NCBI GenBank assembly: GCA_963743285.1 | Contig: CAVUPF010000009.1 | Coordinates: 62,001 to 126,000, forward strand | Direction of reading: 5' to 3' | Source: CAVUPF01 sp963743285 | GTDB lineage: Bacteria; Actinomycetota; Thermoleophilia; Solirubrobacterales; 70-9 | DNA: 64,000 nt | Part shown: in pieces, positions 49,462 to 58,381 of the stretch | Numbering within the stretch: the stretch's first letter is position 1 | How the letters are laid out: each line of letters opens with the position of its first letter | The notes under the pieces: generated by a model | Seen by the model: the letters and a program-made list of their open reading frames with translations, nothing else | Database searches by the model: none | What the model was told of the DNA's origin: nothing | Position numbers and translations under genes: made by a program

Positions 49462-50978
49462 GCGGCGCGATCACCGAGACGCCGATGCAGCGCGAACGGG
49501 CGCAGACGATCTATGAGAAGTCCAAGCCCGGCCGCCGCGCCGCAACCCTGCCCGAGCCCGGGGTCCCCGAGCGCCCGCTTGCCGAGCTGATCCCCGCGAA
49601 GCTGCTGCGCTCTGTGCCGCCGCGCCTGCCCGAGATCGCCGAGCCGGAGATCGTCCGCCACTACAACCGCCTCTCGCGCCGCAACTTCGACCTCGACACC
49701 GGCCTCTACCCGCTCGGCTCCTGCACGATGAAGCACAATCCGCGCCTCGGCGAGCGGGTCGCGGCGCTGCCCGGGCATGCCCGCCTGCATCCCGCCCAGG
49801 ATCCGCGCCGCGCCCAGGGCGCGCTGGAGCTGATGTGGCTGTTGCAGCGCGCCCTCGCCGAGATCTGCGGCCTGCCCCACGTCAGCCTCCAACCCTCCGC
49901 CGGCTCCCACGGCGAGCTGGCCGGACTGCTGCTGACCCGCGCCTATCACGCCGAGCGCGGCGAGCGGCGGACCAAGGTGCTCGCCCCCGACACCTCCCAC
50001 GGCACCAATCCCGCCTCGGTGACGATGGCCGGCTATGAGGCGGTCAAGGTCGCGACCAACGAGCGCGGCGGGGTCGAGATGGACGACCTGCGGGCCAAGG
50101 TCTCCGGCGACGTCGCCTGCCTGATGCTGACCAACCCCAACACGCTCGGCCTCTTCGACGAGAACATCGCCGAGATCGCGGCGATGATCCACGCGGCGGG
50201 GGGGACCCTCTACTACGACGGCGCCAACCTAAATGCGGTGATGGGCCACTCGCGGCCTGGCGACATGGGCTTCGACATCGTCCACGTTAACCTCCACAAG
50301 TCCTTCAGCCAGCCGCATGGCGGCGGCGGGCCGGGGGCGGGGCCGATCGCCGTCTCGGAGCGAATCGAGCCCTACCTGCCGCTGCCGCAGGTGGTGCGGG
50401 GTGAGGGCGCCAACGGCGGCGGGCCGTTGTTCAGCCTCGACTTCGATCGGCCTCGCTCGATCGGTCGCCTGCGTGGCTTCCAGGGCAACTTCGGCGTCTT
50501 CGTTCGCGCCTATGCCTACATCCTCAGCCTTGGCGCCGATGGGCTCGCCGAGGCGTCGGAGACCGCGGTCCTGAACGCCAACTACCTGAAGGCACGGCTC
50601 GCGAAGGGCCGGGCCGGCGAGCGCCTCCCGGTCGCCTTCGACCGTCACTGCATGCACGAGTTCGTCCTCTCCGGCAAGCCGATGAAGCAGGACCTGGGCC
50701 TCAGCACCCTCGATCTCGCCAAGCGCCTGCTCGACTTTGGCTTTCACCCGCCGACCGTCTACTTCCCACTGCTGGTCGAGGAGGCGCTGATGGTCGAGCC
50801 GACCGAGACCGAGACGAAGGAGAGCCTCGACGCTTTCGCCGACGCGGTCGAGGAGATCCTCGCCGAGGCCGAGCGTGAACCCGAGGTGGCCAGGCAGGCC
50901 CCCTACACGACCCCGGTCCGTCGCCTCGACGAGGTCGGGGCGACCCGCCGCCCGGTGATCCGCCAGCCGCTCGGCTAG
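49458..50978 (+). CDS. gcvPB: glycine dehydrogenase, subunit 2 (PLP)
   Basis: 506 aa; PLP-bearing half. PLGSCTMKHNPRLGERVAALPGHARLHPAQ, SLQPSAGSHGELAGLLLTRAYH, VLAPDTSHGTNPASVTMAGYEAV, LMLTNPNTLGLFDENIAEIAAMIHAAGG and DIVHVNLHKSFSQPHGGGGPGAGPI (PLP lysine in LHKSF). The split P subunits are common in Gram-positive bacteria and Thermoleophilia-like actinobacteria. The stop overlaps the convergent LigD gene. Confidence 0.95.
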   Translation: MSGAITETPMQRERAQTIYEKSKPGRRAATLPEPGVPERPLAELIPAKLLRSVPPRLPEIAEPEIVRHYNRLSRRNFDLDTGLYPLGSCTMKHNPRLGERVAALPGHARLHPAQDPRRAQGALELMWLLQRALAEICGLPHVSLQPSAGSHGELAGLLLTRAYHAERGERRTKVLAPDTSHGTNPASVTMAGYEAVKVATNERGGVEMDDLRAKVSGDVACLMLTNPNTLGLFDENIAEIAAMIHAAGGTLYYDGANLNAVMGHSRPGDMGFDIVHVNLHKSFSQPHGGGGPGAGPIAVSERIEPYLPLPQVVRGEGANGGGPLFSLDFDRPRSIGRLRGFQGNFGVFVRAYAYILSLGADGLAEASETAVLNANYLKARLAKGRAGERLPVAFDRHCMHEFVLSGKPMKQDLGLSTLDLAKRLLDFGFHPPTVYFPLLVEEALMVEPTETETKESLDAFADAVEEILAEAEREPEVARQAPYTTPVRRLDEVGATRRPVIRQPLG

Positions 50979-51889
50979 AGCTCCGGCAGCTTCTGCTCGA
51001 GCTCCAGCACCGGGGCGAAGAGGTCGCCATGGCGACCGACTCGCTCCAGCACCGCGGCGGCTTCAAAGACGAGCGAGCCGGGGTCGGAGCGCTCCAACGC
51101 CGACCCGACCTCCTCCCAGCGCAGCGGCGTCGAGACGGTCGGTCGCTGCCGCGCCCGCAGCGAGTAGACGGCGATCGTCGTCTTGCGCCGGTGGTTCTGG
51201 GACCAGTCGACGAAGACCTTGCCCTCGCGTTCGACCTTCTTCATCTTCGAGACCACGAGGTCGGGCGTCTGCTTCTCGAGCAACTGGGCGATCGCGCGGG
51301 CGAGCGGTTTGGTCTCCTCGTAGGAGGTCTCGGTGTTGAGCGGCACGTAGACCTGCAGGCCCTTCGAACCTGAGGTCTTCGGGAAGCACTCGAGCCCGAA
51401 GTGGCCGAACATCTCCTGCAGCCGCAGGGCGACCCGGCAGCAGTCGAGCAGGTCGGCCGGCGGGCCGGGGTCGAGGTCGAAGGCGAGCACGGTCGGCCGC
51501 TCAGGCTGGTCGGCCAGCGAGAGCGAGGGGTGCAGCTCCAGCGCCGCGAGCTGCGCCATCCAGACCAGGGTCGGCAGGTCTGCGCAGACGCAGAAGTCGA
51601 TCTTGCCGGCCCGCGGCCCGGCCAGCACCGTCGCCGTCTGCACCCAGGGCGGGCGGTGCTTGGGGCAGCGCTTCTCGAAGAACGCCGCGGCGGTGTCCTC
51701 GACGCCCTCCGGGAAGCGGCGCAGGGTCAGCGCCCGGCCGGCCAGGTGGGGGACGATCGCCGCCGCGACCTTGGCGTAGTAGTCGACCACCTCGCCCTTG
51801 GTGAAGCCGGCCGCCGGGTAGAGGACCTTGTCGAGGTTGGTGAGCTTCAGGTCGCGCCCCTCGACCTCCAGCTGGCGCGCGGCGCCCAC
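50975..51889 (-). CDS. LigD polymerase/primase domain protein (NHEJ)
   Basis: 304 aa from GTG 51889. Stand-alone LigD PolDom of the AEP superfamily: LTNLDKVLYPAAGFTKGEVVDYYAKVAAAIVPHLAGRALTLRRFPEGV, VLAFDLDPGPPADLLDCC (catalytic DxD), FPKTSGSKGLQVYVPL and VSKMKKVEREGKVFVDWSQNHRRKTTIAVYSLRARQRPTVSTPL. It fills or extends ends during non-homologous end joining. No ligase or 3'-phosphoesterase domain here; those must be separate genes. Same strand as ku, 3-base gap. Confidence 0.93.
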   Translation of the reverse strand: MGAARQLEVEGRDLKLTNLDKVLYPAAGFTKGEVVDYYAKVAAAIVPHLAGRALTLRRFPEGVEDTAAAFFEKRCPKHRPPWVQTATVLAGPRAGKIDFCVCADLPTLVWMAQLAALELHPSLSLADQPERPTVLAFDLDPGPPADLLDCCRVALRLQEMFGHFGLECFPKTSGSKGLQVYVPLNTETSYEETKPLARAIAQLLEKQTPDLVVSKMKKVEREGKVFVDWSQNHRRKTTIAVYSLRARQRPTVSTPLRWEEVGSALERSDPGSLVFEAAAVLERVGRHGDLFAPVLELEQKLPEL

Positions 51890-51892
51890 CGG

Positions 51893-52786
51893 CTATCTGG
51901 AGGGCTTCGGCTTGGCTCGCGAGGCGGCTCGCTTGGGCGCCGCTCGCCGCTGCGGCGCGGCCGGGTCCTTCTTCGCCGCCGCCTTGCGGGCCCCGCCGCT
52001 GCCCTGCACCGCGGCGAGGCTCTGCTCCAGGGCCGCCATCAGGTCGGGCGCCCTGGTCGGCTCGCGCGCCTCGCCCGCGCGGGCCTCGAGCAGCTCCTTG
52101 CCCGCCGCCTTGCGCTCGATCATCGCCAGCAGTTCCTCGCGGTACTCGTCGCGGTAGGCAGCGGGGTCAAAGCTGCGGCTCAGCGAGTCGATCAGCTTCT
52201 CCGCCATCTCGACCTCGCGCTTGGCCAGCCTCGGCTGCTCGGCCCCCAGCGCGTCCTGGAGCTCTGCGGGTGAGACCACCTCCTCGGCGAAGCGCATCGT
52301 GGTCAGGGTCAGGACGCCCGCGGCGGGGCGGATCGCGGCGAGGTGCTCCTTGTTGCGGAAGACGAAGCGGGCGATCGCCACCTTGCCCGATCCCGCCATC
52401 GCCCGGGCCAGCAGCGAGTAGGCCTTCTCGGCTCCGTCCGCGGGCCCGAGGTAGTAGGGGCTGTCGAAGTAGATCGGGTCGATCTCGCCGAGCTCGACGA
52501 AGTCCTGGACCTCGATCGCGCGGCTGCGCTCCGGGTCGAGCGAGGCAAGCTCCTCCTTGCTCAACGGCACAAAGCGGTCGGGTGCGATCTCAAAGGCCTT
52601 GACGATGTTCTCGTAGGGGACCTCCTCCTCGGTCCCCTCGGCCACCCGCCGGTGGCGGATGCGGGCGCCGTCTGACTCGCGGACCTCGCGCAGCGCGACG
52701 CCGCGGCGGGCCACCGCGCTGTAGAGCCGGACGGGCACGTTGAGGAGCCCGAAGCTGATCGAGCCGCTCCAGATCGCTCTTGCCAT
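51893..52786 (-). CDS. ku: DNA end-binding protein Ku
   Basis: 297 aa; homodimer that threads onto broken DNA ends and recruits LigD. MARAIWSGSISFGLLNVPVRLYSAV is the diagnostic start, with EVPYENIVKAFEIAPDRFVPLSKEEL and FDSPYYLGPADGAEKAYSLLARAM. The bridge region is GKVAIARFVFRNKEHLAAIRP. A Lys/Arg/Pro/Ala-rich tail (AAAKKDPAAPQRRAAPKRAASRAK) is typical of Ku with DNA-threading extensions. ATG 52786. Two-gene operon with LigD-pol. Confidence 0.95.
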   Translation of the reverse strand: MARAIWSGSISFGLLNVPVRLYSAVARRGVALREVRESDGARIRHRRVAEGTEEEVPYENIVKAFEIAPDRFVPLSKEELASLDPERSRAIEVQDFVELGEIDPIYFDSPYYLGPADGAEKAYSLLARAMAGSGKVAIARFVFRNKEHLAAIRPAAGVLTLTTMRFAEEVVSPAELQDALGAEQPRLAKREVEMAEKLIDSLSRSFDPAAYRDEYREELLAMIERKAAGKELLEARAGEAREPTRAPDLMAALEQSLAAVQGSGGARKAAAKKDPAAPQRRAAPKRAASRAKPKPSR

Positions 52787-52894
52787 CAGCGCATCACCGG
52801 CTGGGATTCTTCCAGCCGCCGGCCGGAGCCGGCAGCGAGGCGGCTCGGCCGGGAGGCATCTTGCGCGGGCTCGACGCCTACACTCGCCTGACCG

Positions 52895-54527
52895 GTGTCC
52901 CGTCAACAGCGGCTAACTCTGATCGCGACGATCCTCGGCTCGACCGTCGTCTTCCTCGACTCGACCGTGGTCAACGTGGCGCTGCCATCGATCGGCAGGG
53001 GGCTCGGCGTCGGCCTCGCCGGGCAGCAGTGGGTGGTCGAGGCCTACATGCTCGCCCTCGTCGCCTTGCTCCTGGTCGGCGGCAGCCTCGGCGACCAGTT
53101 CGGTCGGCGGCGGATGTTCACGATCGGCCTGCTCGCCTTCGGCGCCACCTCGATGCTCTGCGCGGTCGCCCCCTCGGCCGAACTCTTGATCGCCGCTCGC
53201 ACCCTGCAGGGGATCGCCGGAGCGCTGCTCGTGCCGGGCTCGCTGGCGATCGTCGCCGCCACCTTCGAGGGCGCCTCGCGCGGGAAGGCGGTCGGCACCT
53301 GGACCGCCTGGACCGGGATCGCCACGGTGATCGGGCCGGCCGGGGGCGGGGCGCTGATCGGGCTGCTCTCCTGGCGGGCGATCTTCTGGGTAAACATCCC
53401 ATTGATCGCGGTCACGGTGGCGCTCACCCTGCACTCGGTGCGGGAGAGTCGCGATCCGGTCGCCTTCCGCGGGATCGACTGGCTCGGGATCGTGCTCTCG
53501 GCGGCGGGGCTCGGCGGGCCGGTCTTCGCCCTGATCGAGGAGCCGACCCACGGCTGGGCGGACCCGCTCGTCTGGGTTCCCCTGCTCGCCGGCAGCGGTT
53601 GCTTGGTGCTCTTCGTCGCACACGAGGCGCGCGCCCGCCACCCGATGCTCGACCTCGCCCTGTTCAAGATCCGCAACTTCTCCGTCGCCAACCTGACCAC
53701 CTTCGCCGCCTACGCGGGGTTGATCGGCGGCCTCTTCTTCGTCGGGCTCTTCCTCCAGCAGATCGTCGGCTACTCGCCGCTTGAGGCGGGGCTGGCGACG
53801 ACCCCGGTCTCGGTGATCCTCTTCGTCCTCTCGCCGCGCTTTGGCAGGCTCGCCTCCGGGGTCGGCCCGCGGCTGCCGATGAGCGCCGGCCCGATCGTCG
53901 CCGGCCTCGGCCTGCTGGCGATGCTGCGGGTGGGGGCGAGGGCCGATTACCTCACCGAGGTGCTGCCGGCGATCCTCATCTTCGGCCTCGGCCTCGCGGC
54001 GACGGTTGCGCCGCTGACCGCGACCGTGCTCGACTCGGTCGACGAGCGCCACGTCGGGATCGCCTCGGGCCTCAACAACGGCGTCTCCCGGGTGGCGGGC
54101 CTGCTGGCGATCGCCGTGCTCGGCGCGGTCATCTCCGCACACTTCGGCGCGGCGCTGGATTCCAGGCTCGGCCCGCAGCCGCTCAGCCCCGCCGCTCAGC
54201 GGGCCATCTCAGAAGCCAAGGAACAGCCGCTGGGGAGGCCGAAGATGACCGGCCTCACGGTTGCCGAAGCGGCCCGGCTGAGCCGCGCGGCCGAGCGAAG
54301 CCTCGACTTCTGCCTTTCACCTCGGGATCGCGATCGCCGCCATCCTGATGATCCTCGGCGGCGTCGTCTCCGGCGTCGCGATCGAGAACCCGCGACGGCG
54401 GGTCGAGGCGGTGCCGGCGGGCGGTGCGGCCACGGCGGGCGAGTGCGGCCACGGCGCCGATGCCGATTGCGCAGGGCCCGAGCCGGCGCTCCCGGGCAGC
54501 GAGGCGCCCAAGCCGGAGCCTGCATAG
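52895..54527 (+). CDS. MFS drug transporter (DHA2, EmrB/QacA type), one frameshift
   Basis: About 543 aa when one extra base is removed. STVVFLDSTVVNVALPSIGRGLG and GSLGDQFGRRRMFTIGLLAFG (motif A), ARTLQGIAGALLVPGSLAIVAA, and about 14 membrane segments place it with proton-driven multidrug exporters. After AERSLD at about 54307 the frame breaks; the next frame gives SAFHLGIAIAAILMILGGVVSGVAIENPRRRVEA with its stop at 54525-54527, as expected for the last helix. One extra T in 54308-54310 explains it. The uncorrected frame runs on into trpS and gives a false fusion. Confidence 0.88.
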
Positions 54528-54538
54528 GGTTCGTCTCG

Positions 54539-55537
54539 ATGGCGAACCCCACGATCTTCTCGGGCATCCAGCCCACCGGCCGCAAGCACCTCGGCAACTA
54601 CATCGGGGCGATCCGCCACTACGTCGAGGCCCAGGACCGTGGCGAGCCGGCGATCTTCTGCATCGTCGACCTGCACGCGATCTCGGTCGCCTACGAGCCG
54701 GCCGAGCTGCGCGAGCGGCTCTACGACACCACGGCGATCCTGCTCGCCGCCGGCCTTGACCCCGATCGCTGCATCCTCTTCCGCCAGTCCGACGTGCGCG
54801 AGCACACTGAGCTGACCTGGCTGCTCTCCGCGGTCACCTCGCACGGCGATCTCAACCGCATGCACCAGTTCAAGGAGAAGTCGGCGCACCAGCGCGAGCT
54901 GGCCTCGGCGGCCCTCTTCTTCTATCCCGTCCTGATGGCCGCCGACGTGCTCGCCTACCGGGCGACCGAGGTGCCGGTCGGCGATGACCAGCGCCAGCAC
55001 GTCGAGCTGATGCGGGAGATCGCCCGCCGCTTCAACGAGCGCTTCGGCGAGACGCTGATCGAGCCCCGGCACCGCATCCCCGAGCTCGGGGCGCGGATCA
55101 TGGACCTCCAGGAGCCGGAGCGGAAGATGTCGACCACCGGCGGCAGCGAGGCCGGCACCGTCTACGTCCTCGATCAGCCCGACGCGATTCGCAAGAAATT
55201 CGGCGCCGCCGTCACCGACTCCGGCCGCGAGGTCCGCCGTGGCCCCGAGAAGGCCGGGATCACCAACCTGATCGACATCCTCGCCGTCGCCCGCGGCTGC
55301 GAGCGGGCCGAGATCGAGCGCGAGTTCGCCGGCGCCGGCTACGGCGACTTCAAGCAGGAGGTCGCCGCGGGCGTAGTAGAGCTGCTGGCACCGGTCCGCG
55401 AGCGCTACGCCGAACTGCGCCCCGACCAGGCGGGCCTCGAGGCGGGACTCGCGGCCGGCGCCGAGCAGGCGCGCCAGATCGCCGCCGTCACGCTCGCCGA
55501 GGTGCGCGACCGGATGGGCCTCGGCCCCTCGCGCTAG
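54539..55537 (+). CDS. trpS: tryptophanyl-tRNA synthetase
   Basis: 332 aa class I synthetase. FSGIQPTGRKHLGNYIGAIRHYVEAQ carries the HIGH-type motif, then FCIVDLHAISV, ILFRQSDVREHTELTWLLSAVTSHGDLNRMHQFKEKS, DVLAYRATEVPVGDDQRQHVELMREIARRFN and PERKMSTTGG (KMSKS). ATG 54539 follows the MFS stop by 11 bases; probably co-transcribed. Confidence 0.96.
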   Translation: MANPTIFSGIQPTGRKHLGNYIGAIRHYVEAQDRGEPAIFCIVDLHAISVAYEPAELRERLYDTTAILLAAGLDPDRCILFRQSDVREHTELTWLLSAVTSHGDLNRMHQFKEKSAHQRELASAALFFYPVLMAADVLAYRATEVPVGDDQRQHVELMREIARRFNERFGETLIEPRHRIPELGARIMDLQEPERKMSTTGGSEAGTVYVLDQPDAIRKKFGAAVTDSGREVRRGPEKAGITNLIDILAVARGCERAEIEREFAGAGYGDFKQEVAAGVVELLAPVRERYAELRPDQAGLEAGLAAGAEQARQIAAVTLAEVRDRMGLGPSR

Positions 55538-55896
55538 GCGTCGGCGCGCCCGTAGCGGTCGGCGAGCCGGACCACGTCGCCGAGCTCGGGGCTGGAGACC
55601 TCGATCACGACCGATTCCTCGATCGCCTCGAGCGAGTGGACCAGCCCGGGCTCGTTGCGCCAAGCCGCCCCCGGCGCCACCTCGCGGCTGGCCAGCGCAT
55701 CCGCGCTCGGCCCCTGGAGGACCAACAGCCTCCCCGAGAGCAGGTAGGAGGTCTCGTCCTTGCGCTCGTGGAACTGGACCGAGAGCCGCTGCCCGGCCTC
55801 GATCCGCAGCAATTTGCCCGCGTAGCGCTCGGTCTCGGCGAACCAGACCTCCTCGCCCCAGGGCTTTGCGACGGTTGTCAGCCGGCTCTCCTGCAG
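55534..55896 (-). CDS. cupin-domain protein, start unclear
   Basis: The cupin/mannose-6-phosphate isomerase-like pattern KPWGEEVWFAETERYAGKLLRIEAGQRLSVQFHERKDETSYLLSGRLLVLQGPS and EPGLVHSLEAIEESVVIEVSSPELGDVVRLADRYGR is clear. Metal-ligand candidates are the His and Glu of FHERKDET and the His of LVHSLEA. In-frame coding resemblance begins near 55896 (LQESRLTTVAKPWG), but no ATG, GTG or TTG is available there; only CTG or a far later TTG at 55812. A missing base may hide the real start. The stop overlaps the trpS stop. Confidence 0.6.
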   Translation of the reverse strand: MQESRLTTVAKPWGEEVWFAETERYAGKLLRIEAGQRLSVQFHERKDETSYLLSGRLLVLQGPSADALASREVAPGAAWRNEPGLVHSLEAIEESVVIEVSSPELGDVVRLADRYGRADA

Positions 55897-55962
55897 GCGG
55901 GCAGTATCGCTGCTGCGCGGCGCAGAGCAGCGGACGTCTCGCGACCGATCTAGGCTTCATCT

Positions 55963-56691
55963 ATGGCAGTCGCCGACCTCGACCTCGACCTCGACGTCTT
56001 CGCCGGGCCGTTTGACCTGCTGATGGCGGTCGTCCTGCGCGAGGAGTTGAGCCTGCTCGAGGTCGAGCTGGGCGATGTCGTGGTCGCCTACATCGAGCAC
56101 CTCGAGCGAGAGGGCGAGCTGGAGCTGGAGGTGGCGACCGAGTTCCTGGTGCTGATCGCGGCGCTGCTGGAGCTGAAGTCACGGCTGATGCTGCCCGGTG
56201 CCGAGCAGGAGGTCGAGGCGCCCGGCCCCGAGGAGGCGGTCGAGGAGCTGCTCGCCCGGATGCTCGAGTACCGCCGCTACCGGCAGGCCTCCGAGGCGCT
56301 TGCCGAGCGCTTTGAGGCGGCTCGTGGCTACCTCTACCGCTCCGCAGCGCTGCCGCCCGGGCTGCGCCAGGTCGCCCTTGAGGCTGCGGCCGCCGTCTAT
56401 GACCCCGAGCAGCTCGGCGCCGCGCTCGGCGACCTGCTGGCCTTGCCGCCGCCGCTCGACACCAGCCACATCCGCGCGACCGTTTCGCTGGAGCGCCGGC
56501 TGCGCGCCCTGCGCGAGGCGCTCGCCCGCAGCCCCAGCTTCGACTTCGATGAGCAGTTCGGCGCCGAGAACCGTCTCACCCAGGCGGTCACCCTGTTCGC
56601 CCTGCTCGAGCTCTACCGCAAGGGCGAGGCGAGTTGGGAGCAGCGCAAGCCGTTTGGCCCGATCGAGATCAGGAAGGCGGGCGCCCCGTGA
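55963..56691 (+). CDS. scpA: segregation and condensation protein ScpA
   Basis: 242 aa kleisin of the Smc complex. FAGPFDLLMAVVLREELSLLEVELGDVVVAYIEHLER is the Smc-neck-binding N-domain, with ATEFLVLIAALLELKSRLMLP (helical). Acidic middle, then the C-terminal winged-helix VSLERRLRALREALARSPSFDFDEQFGAENRLTQAVTLFALLELYRKGEASWEQRKPFGPI. ATG 55963. The stop overlaps scpB (GTGA). Confidence 0.93.
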   Translation: MAVADLDLDLDVFAGPFDLLMAVVLREELSLLEVELGDVVVAYIEHLEREGELELEVATEFLVLIAALLELKSRLMLPGAEQEVEAPGPEEAVEELLARMLEYRRYRQASEALAERFEAARGYLYRSAALPPGLRQVALEAAAAVYDPEQLGAALGDLLALPPPLDTSHIRATVSLERRLRALREALARSPSFDFDEQFGAENRLTQAVTLFALLELYRKGEASWEQRKPFGPIEIRKAGAP

Positions 56692-57257
56692 ACGACCTGG
56701 CGCGGACGATCGAGGCGCTGCTCTTCCTCTCCACCCAGCCGGTCGGGCCCGCCGAGCTGGCCGCGGCGACCGAGGCGACCGAGGGCCAGGTCGGCGAGGC
56801 GATTGAGCTGCTCCGCGAGGACCTCGCGGAGGGCAGGCGGGGCATCGTCTTGCGCGAGGTCGCCGGCGGCTTTTCGCTGGCCAGCGACCCGGCCAGCGAG
56901 GAGGCGGCGCGGCGACTGCTCGCCAAGCCGCGGACCCCGCCGCTGACCCAGGCCCAGGCCGAGACGCTGGCGATCGTCGCCTACCTGCAGCCGGTCTCGC
57001 GGCCGGAGGTGGCGCGGATCCGCGGCGTCTCCTCGGAGTCGGCGGTGCAGACGCTGGCCGAGCGCGGCCTGATCGAGGAGTCGGGCCGCTCTCGCTTCGG
57101 CGCCGCGATCTTCAAGACGACGGAGCTGTTCGAGCGGCTCTTCGGCCTCTCTGGCCTTGGCCAGCTTCCCGACCCCTCGCGCTTTGACCCGACCCCCGAG
57201 GACGAGCGCGAGCTGCGCGAGCGGCTGCTCAGGGCCGGAGAGCAGCGCGCCGAGTAG
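56688..57257 (+). CDS. scpB: segregation and condensation protein ScpB
   Basis: 189 aa from GTG 56688. Two winged-helix domains: RTIEALLFLSTQPVGPAELAAATEATEGQVGEAIELL and LTQAQAETLAIVAYLQPVSRPEVARIRGVSSESAVQTLAERGLIEESGRSRFGAAIFKTTELFERLFGLSGLGQLPD. It pairs with ScpA on Smc in chromosome condensation. Overlaps scpA by GTGA. Confidence 0.94.
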   Translation: MNDLARTIEALLFLSTQPVGPAELAAATEATEGQVGEAIELLREDLAEGRRGIVLREVAGGFSLASDPASEEAARRLLAKPRTPPLTQAQAETLAIVAYLQPVSRPEVARIRGVSSESAVQTLAERGLIEESGRSRFGAAIFKTTELFERLFGLSGLGQLPDPSRFDPTPEDERELRERLLRAGEQRAE

Positions 57258-57269
57258 CGAGGCTCGCCC

Positions 57270-57965
57270 GTGCGGCTCGCCAAGTACCTCGCCCACGGCG
57301 GCGTCGCCTCGCGCCGCAGGGCGGAGCGGATCGTCGCCAACGGCAGGGTCACGGTCGGCGGCGAGGTGATCACCGACCCGGCGCGCGAGGTGGGCGAGGC
57401 CGACGACGTGCGGGTCGACGGCAGCCGCGTCGCCGCGGAGCCGCGCGAGGTATGGGCGGTGAACAAGCCGGCCGGGGTCGTCTCGACGGCGAGGGAGCCG
57501 GGAGGGAGGCCGGCAGTGGTCGAGCTGGTTGGCTCTGGCGCCCGCCTTTACCCGGTCGGCCGCCTCGATGCCGACTCGACCGGCCTGCTGCTGCTCACCA
57601 ACGACGGCGAGCTCGCCAACCGCCTCACCCACCCGCGCTACGAAGTGGCGAAGGCCTACCGGGTAAAGCTGCGCCGCCCGCCTTCGGACGCCGACCTGGA
57701 GCGGCTGCGCCGGGGGGTCGAGCTGGAGGACGGCCCGACCGGGCCGGCGCAGGTGAGCCGGCTCGGCGAGCGTCGGGTGGAGATCGTCCTGCGCGAAGGG
57801 CGCAACCGCCAGGTGCGACGCATGACGGAGTCGGTCGGCAACGGGGTGGTGGAGCTGCGCCGCGTCCGCTTCGGCCCGATCGAGCTGGGCTCGCTGGCGC
57901 CCGGAGACGCCCGCCGGCTCGGCGAGGACGAGATCGCCCGCCTCTGGGAGGATGTAGGTCGATGA
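57270..57965 (+). CDS. rluB: 23S rRNA pseudouridine synthase (RluB/RsuA family)
   Basis: 231 aa from GTG 57270. The S4 domain MRLAKYLAHGGVASRRRAERIVANGRVTVGGEVITDPAREVGEADDVRVDG leads to NKPAGVVSTAREPGGRPAVVELVGSGARLYPVGRLDADSTGLLLLTNDGELANRLTHPRYEVAKAYRV, where the catalytic Asp is in GRLDADS. Ends REGRNRQVRRMTESVGNGVVELRRVRFGPIELGSLAPGDAR. RluB-type by genome position next to scpAB. Overlaps aroH. Confidence 0.93.
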   Translation: MRLAKYLAHGGVASRRRAERIVANGRVTVGGEVITDPAREVGEADDVRVDGSRVAAEPREVWAVNKPAGVVSTAREPGGRPAVVELVGSGARLYPVGRLDADSTGLLLLTNDGELANRLTHPRYEVAKAYRVKLRRPPSDADLERLRRGVELEDGPTGPAQVSRLGERRVEIVLREGRNRQVRRMTESVGNGVVELRRVRFGPIELGSLAPGDARRLGEDEIARLWEDVGR

Positions 57966-58357
57966 AGGTCGGGGCCTATGAGGGACCGCGGGAGCGACTC
58001 TTCGCCGCGCGCGGCGCCGCCCAGGCGGAGGCCAACGAGGCGGGCGCGATCCTCACCGTGACCGAAGAGCTGATCGGCGCGCTGATCGACCGCAACGAGC
58101 TGGCGCCGGAGGCGATGGTCAGCTGCCTGTTCACGACCACCGACGACCTCGACGCCGAGTTTCCCGCCCTCGCCGCCCGCAACCTCGGCCTCGACTCGGT
58201 GCCGCTGCTCTGCGCCCGGGAGATCGGTGTCCCGGGGGCGATGCCGCGCGTGGTCCGCGTGATGGTCCATTTCTACGCGCCGATCGGGCACACGCCGGCG
58301 CACGTCTACCTCGGCGAGGCGAAGAAGCTGCGCGCCGACCTCGAATCCGCCCAGTAG
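57962..58357 (+). CDS. aroH: chorismate mutase (AroH type)
   Basis: 131 aa. LTVTEELIGALIDRNELAPEAMVSCLFTTTDDLDAEFPALAARNLGLDSVPLLCAREIGVPGAMPRVVRVMVHFYAP is the AroH trimer signature, including the Arg/Glu active-site residues. It converts chorismate to prephenate, feeding tyrA downstream. ATG 57962 overlaps the previous stop (ATGA). Confidence 0.92.
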   Translation: MKVGAYEGPRERLFAARGAAQAEANEAGAILTVTEELIGALIDRNELAPEAMVSCLFTTTDDLDAEFPALAARNLGLDSVPLLCAREIGVPGAMPRVVRVMVHFYAPIGHTPAHVYLGEAKKLRADLESAQ

Positions 58358-58381
58358 GCGGCGCTCCGTCACAATCGGCGG

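Noticed and set aside
52895..55537. Apparent MFS transporter-TrpS fusion
   Set aside because: The join is a frameshifted stretch; the last transporter helix and its stop are in another frame, and TrpS has its own ATG at 54539.
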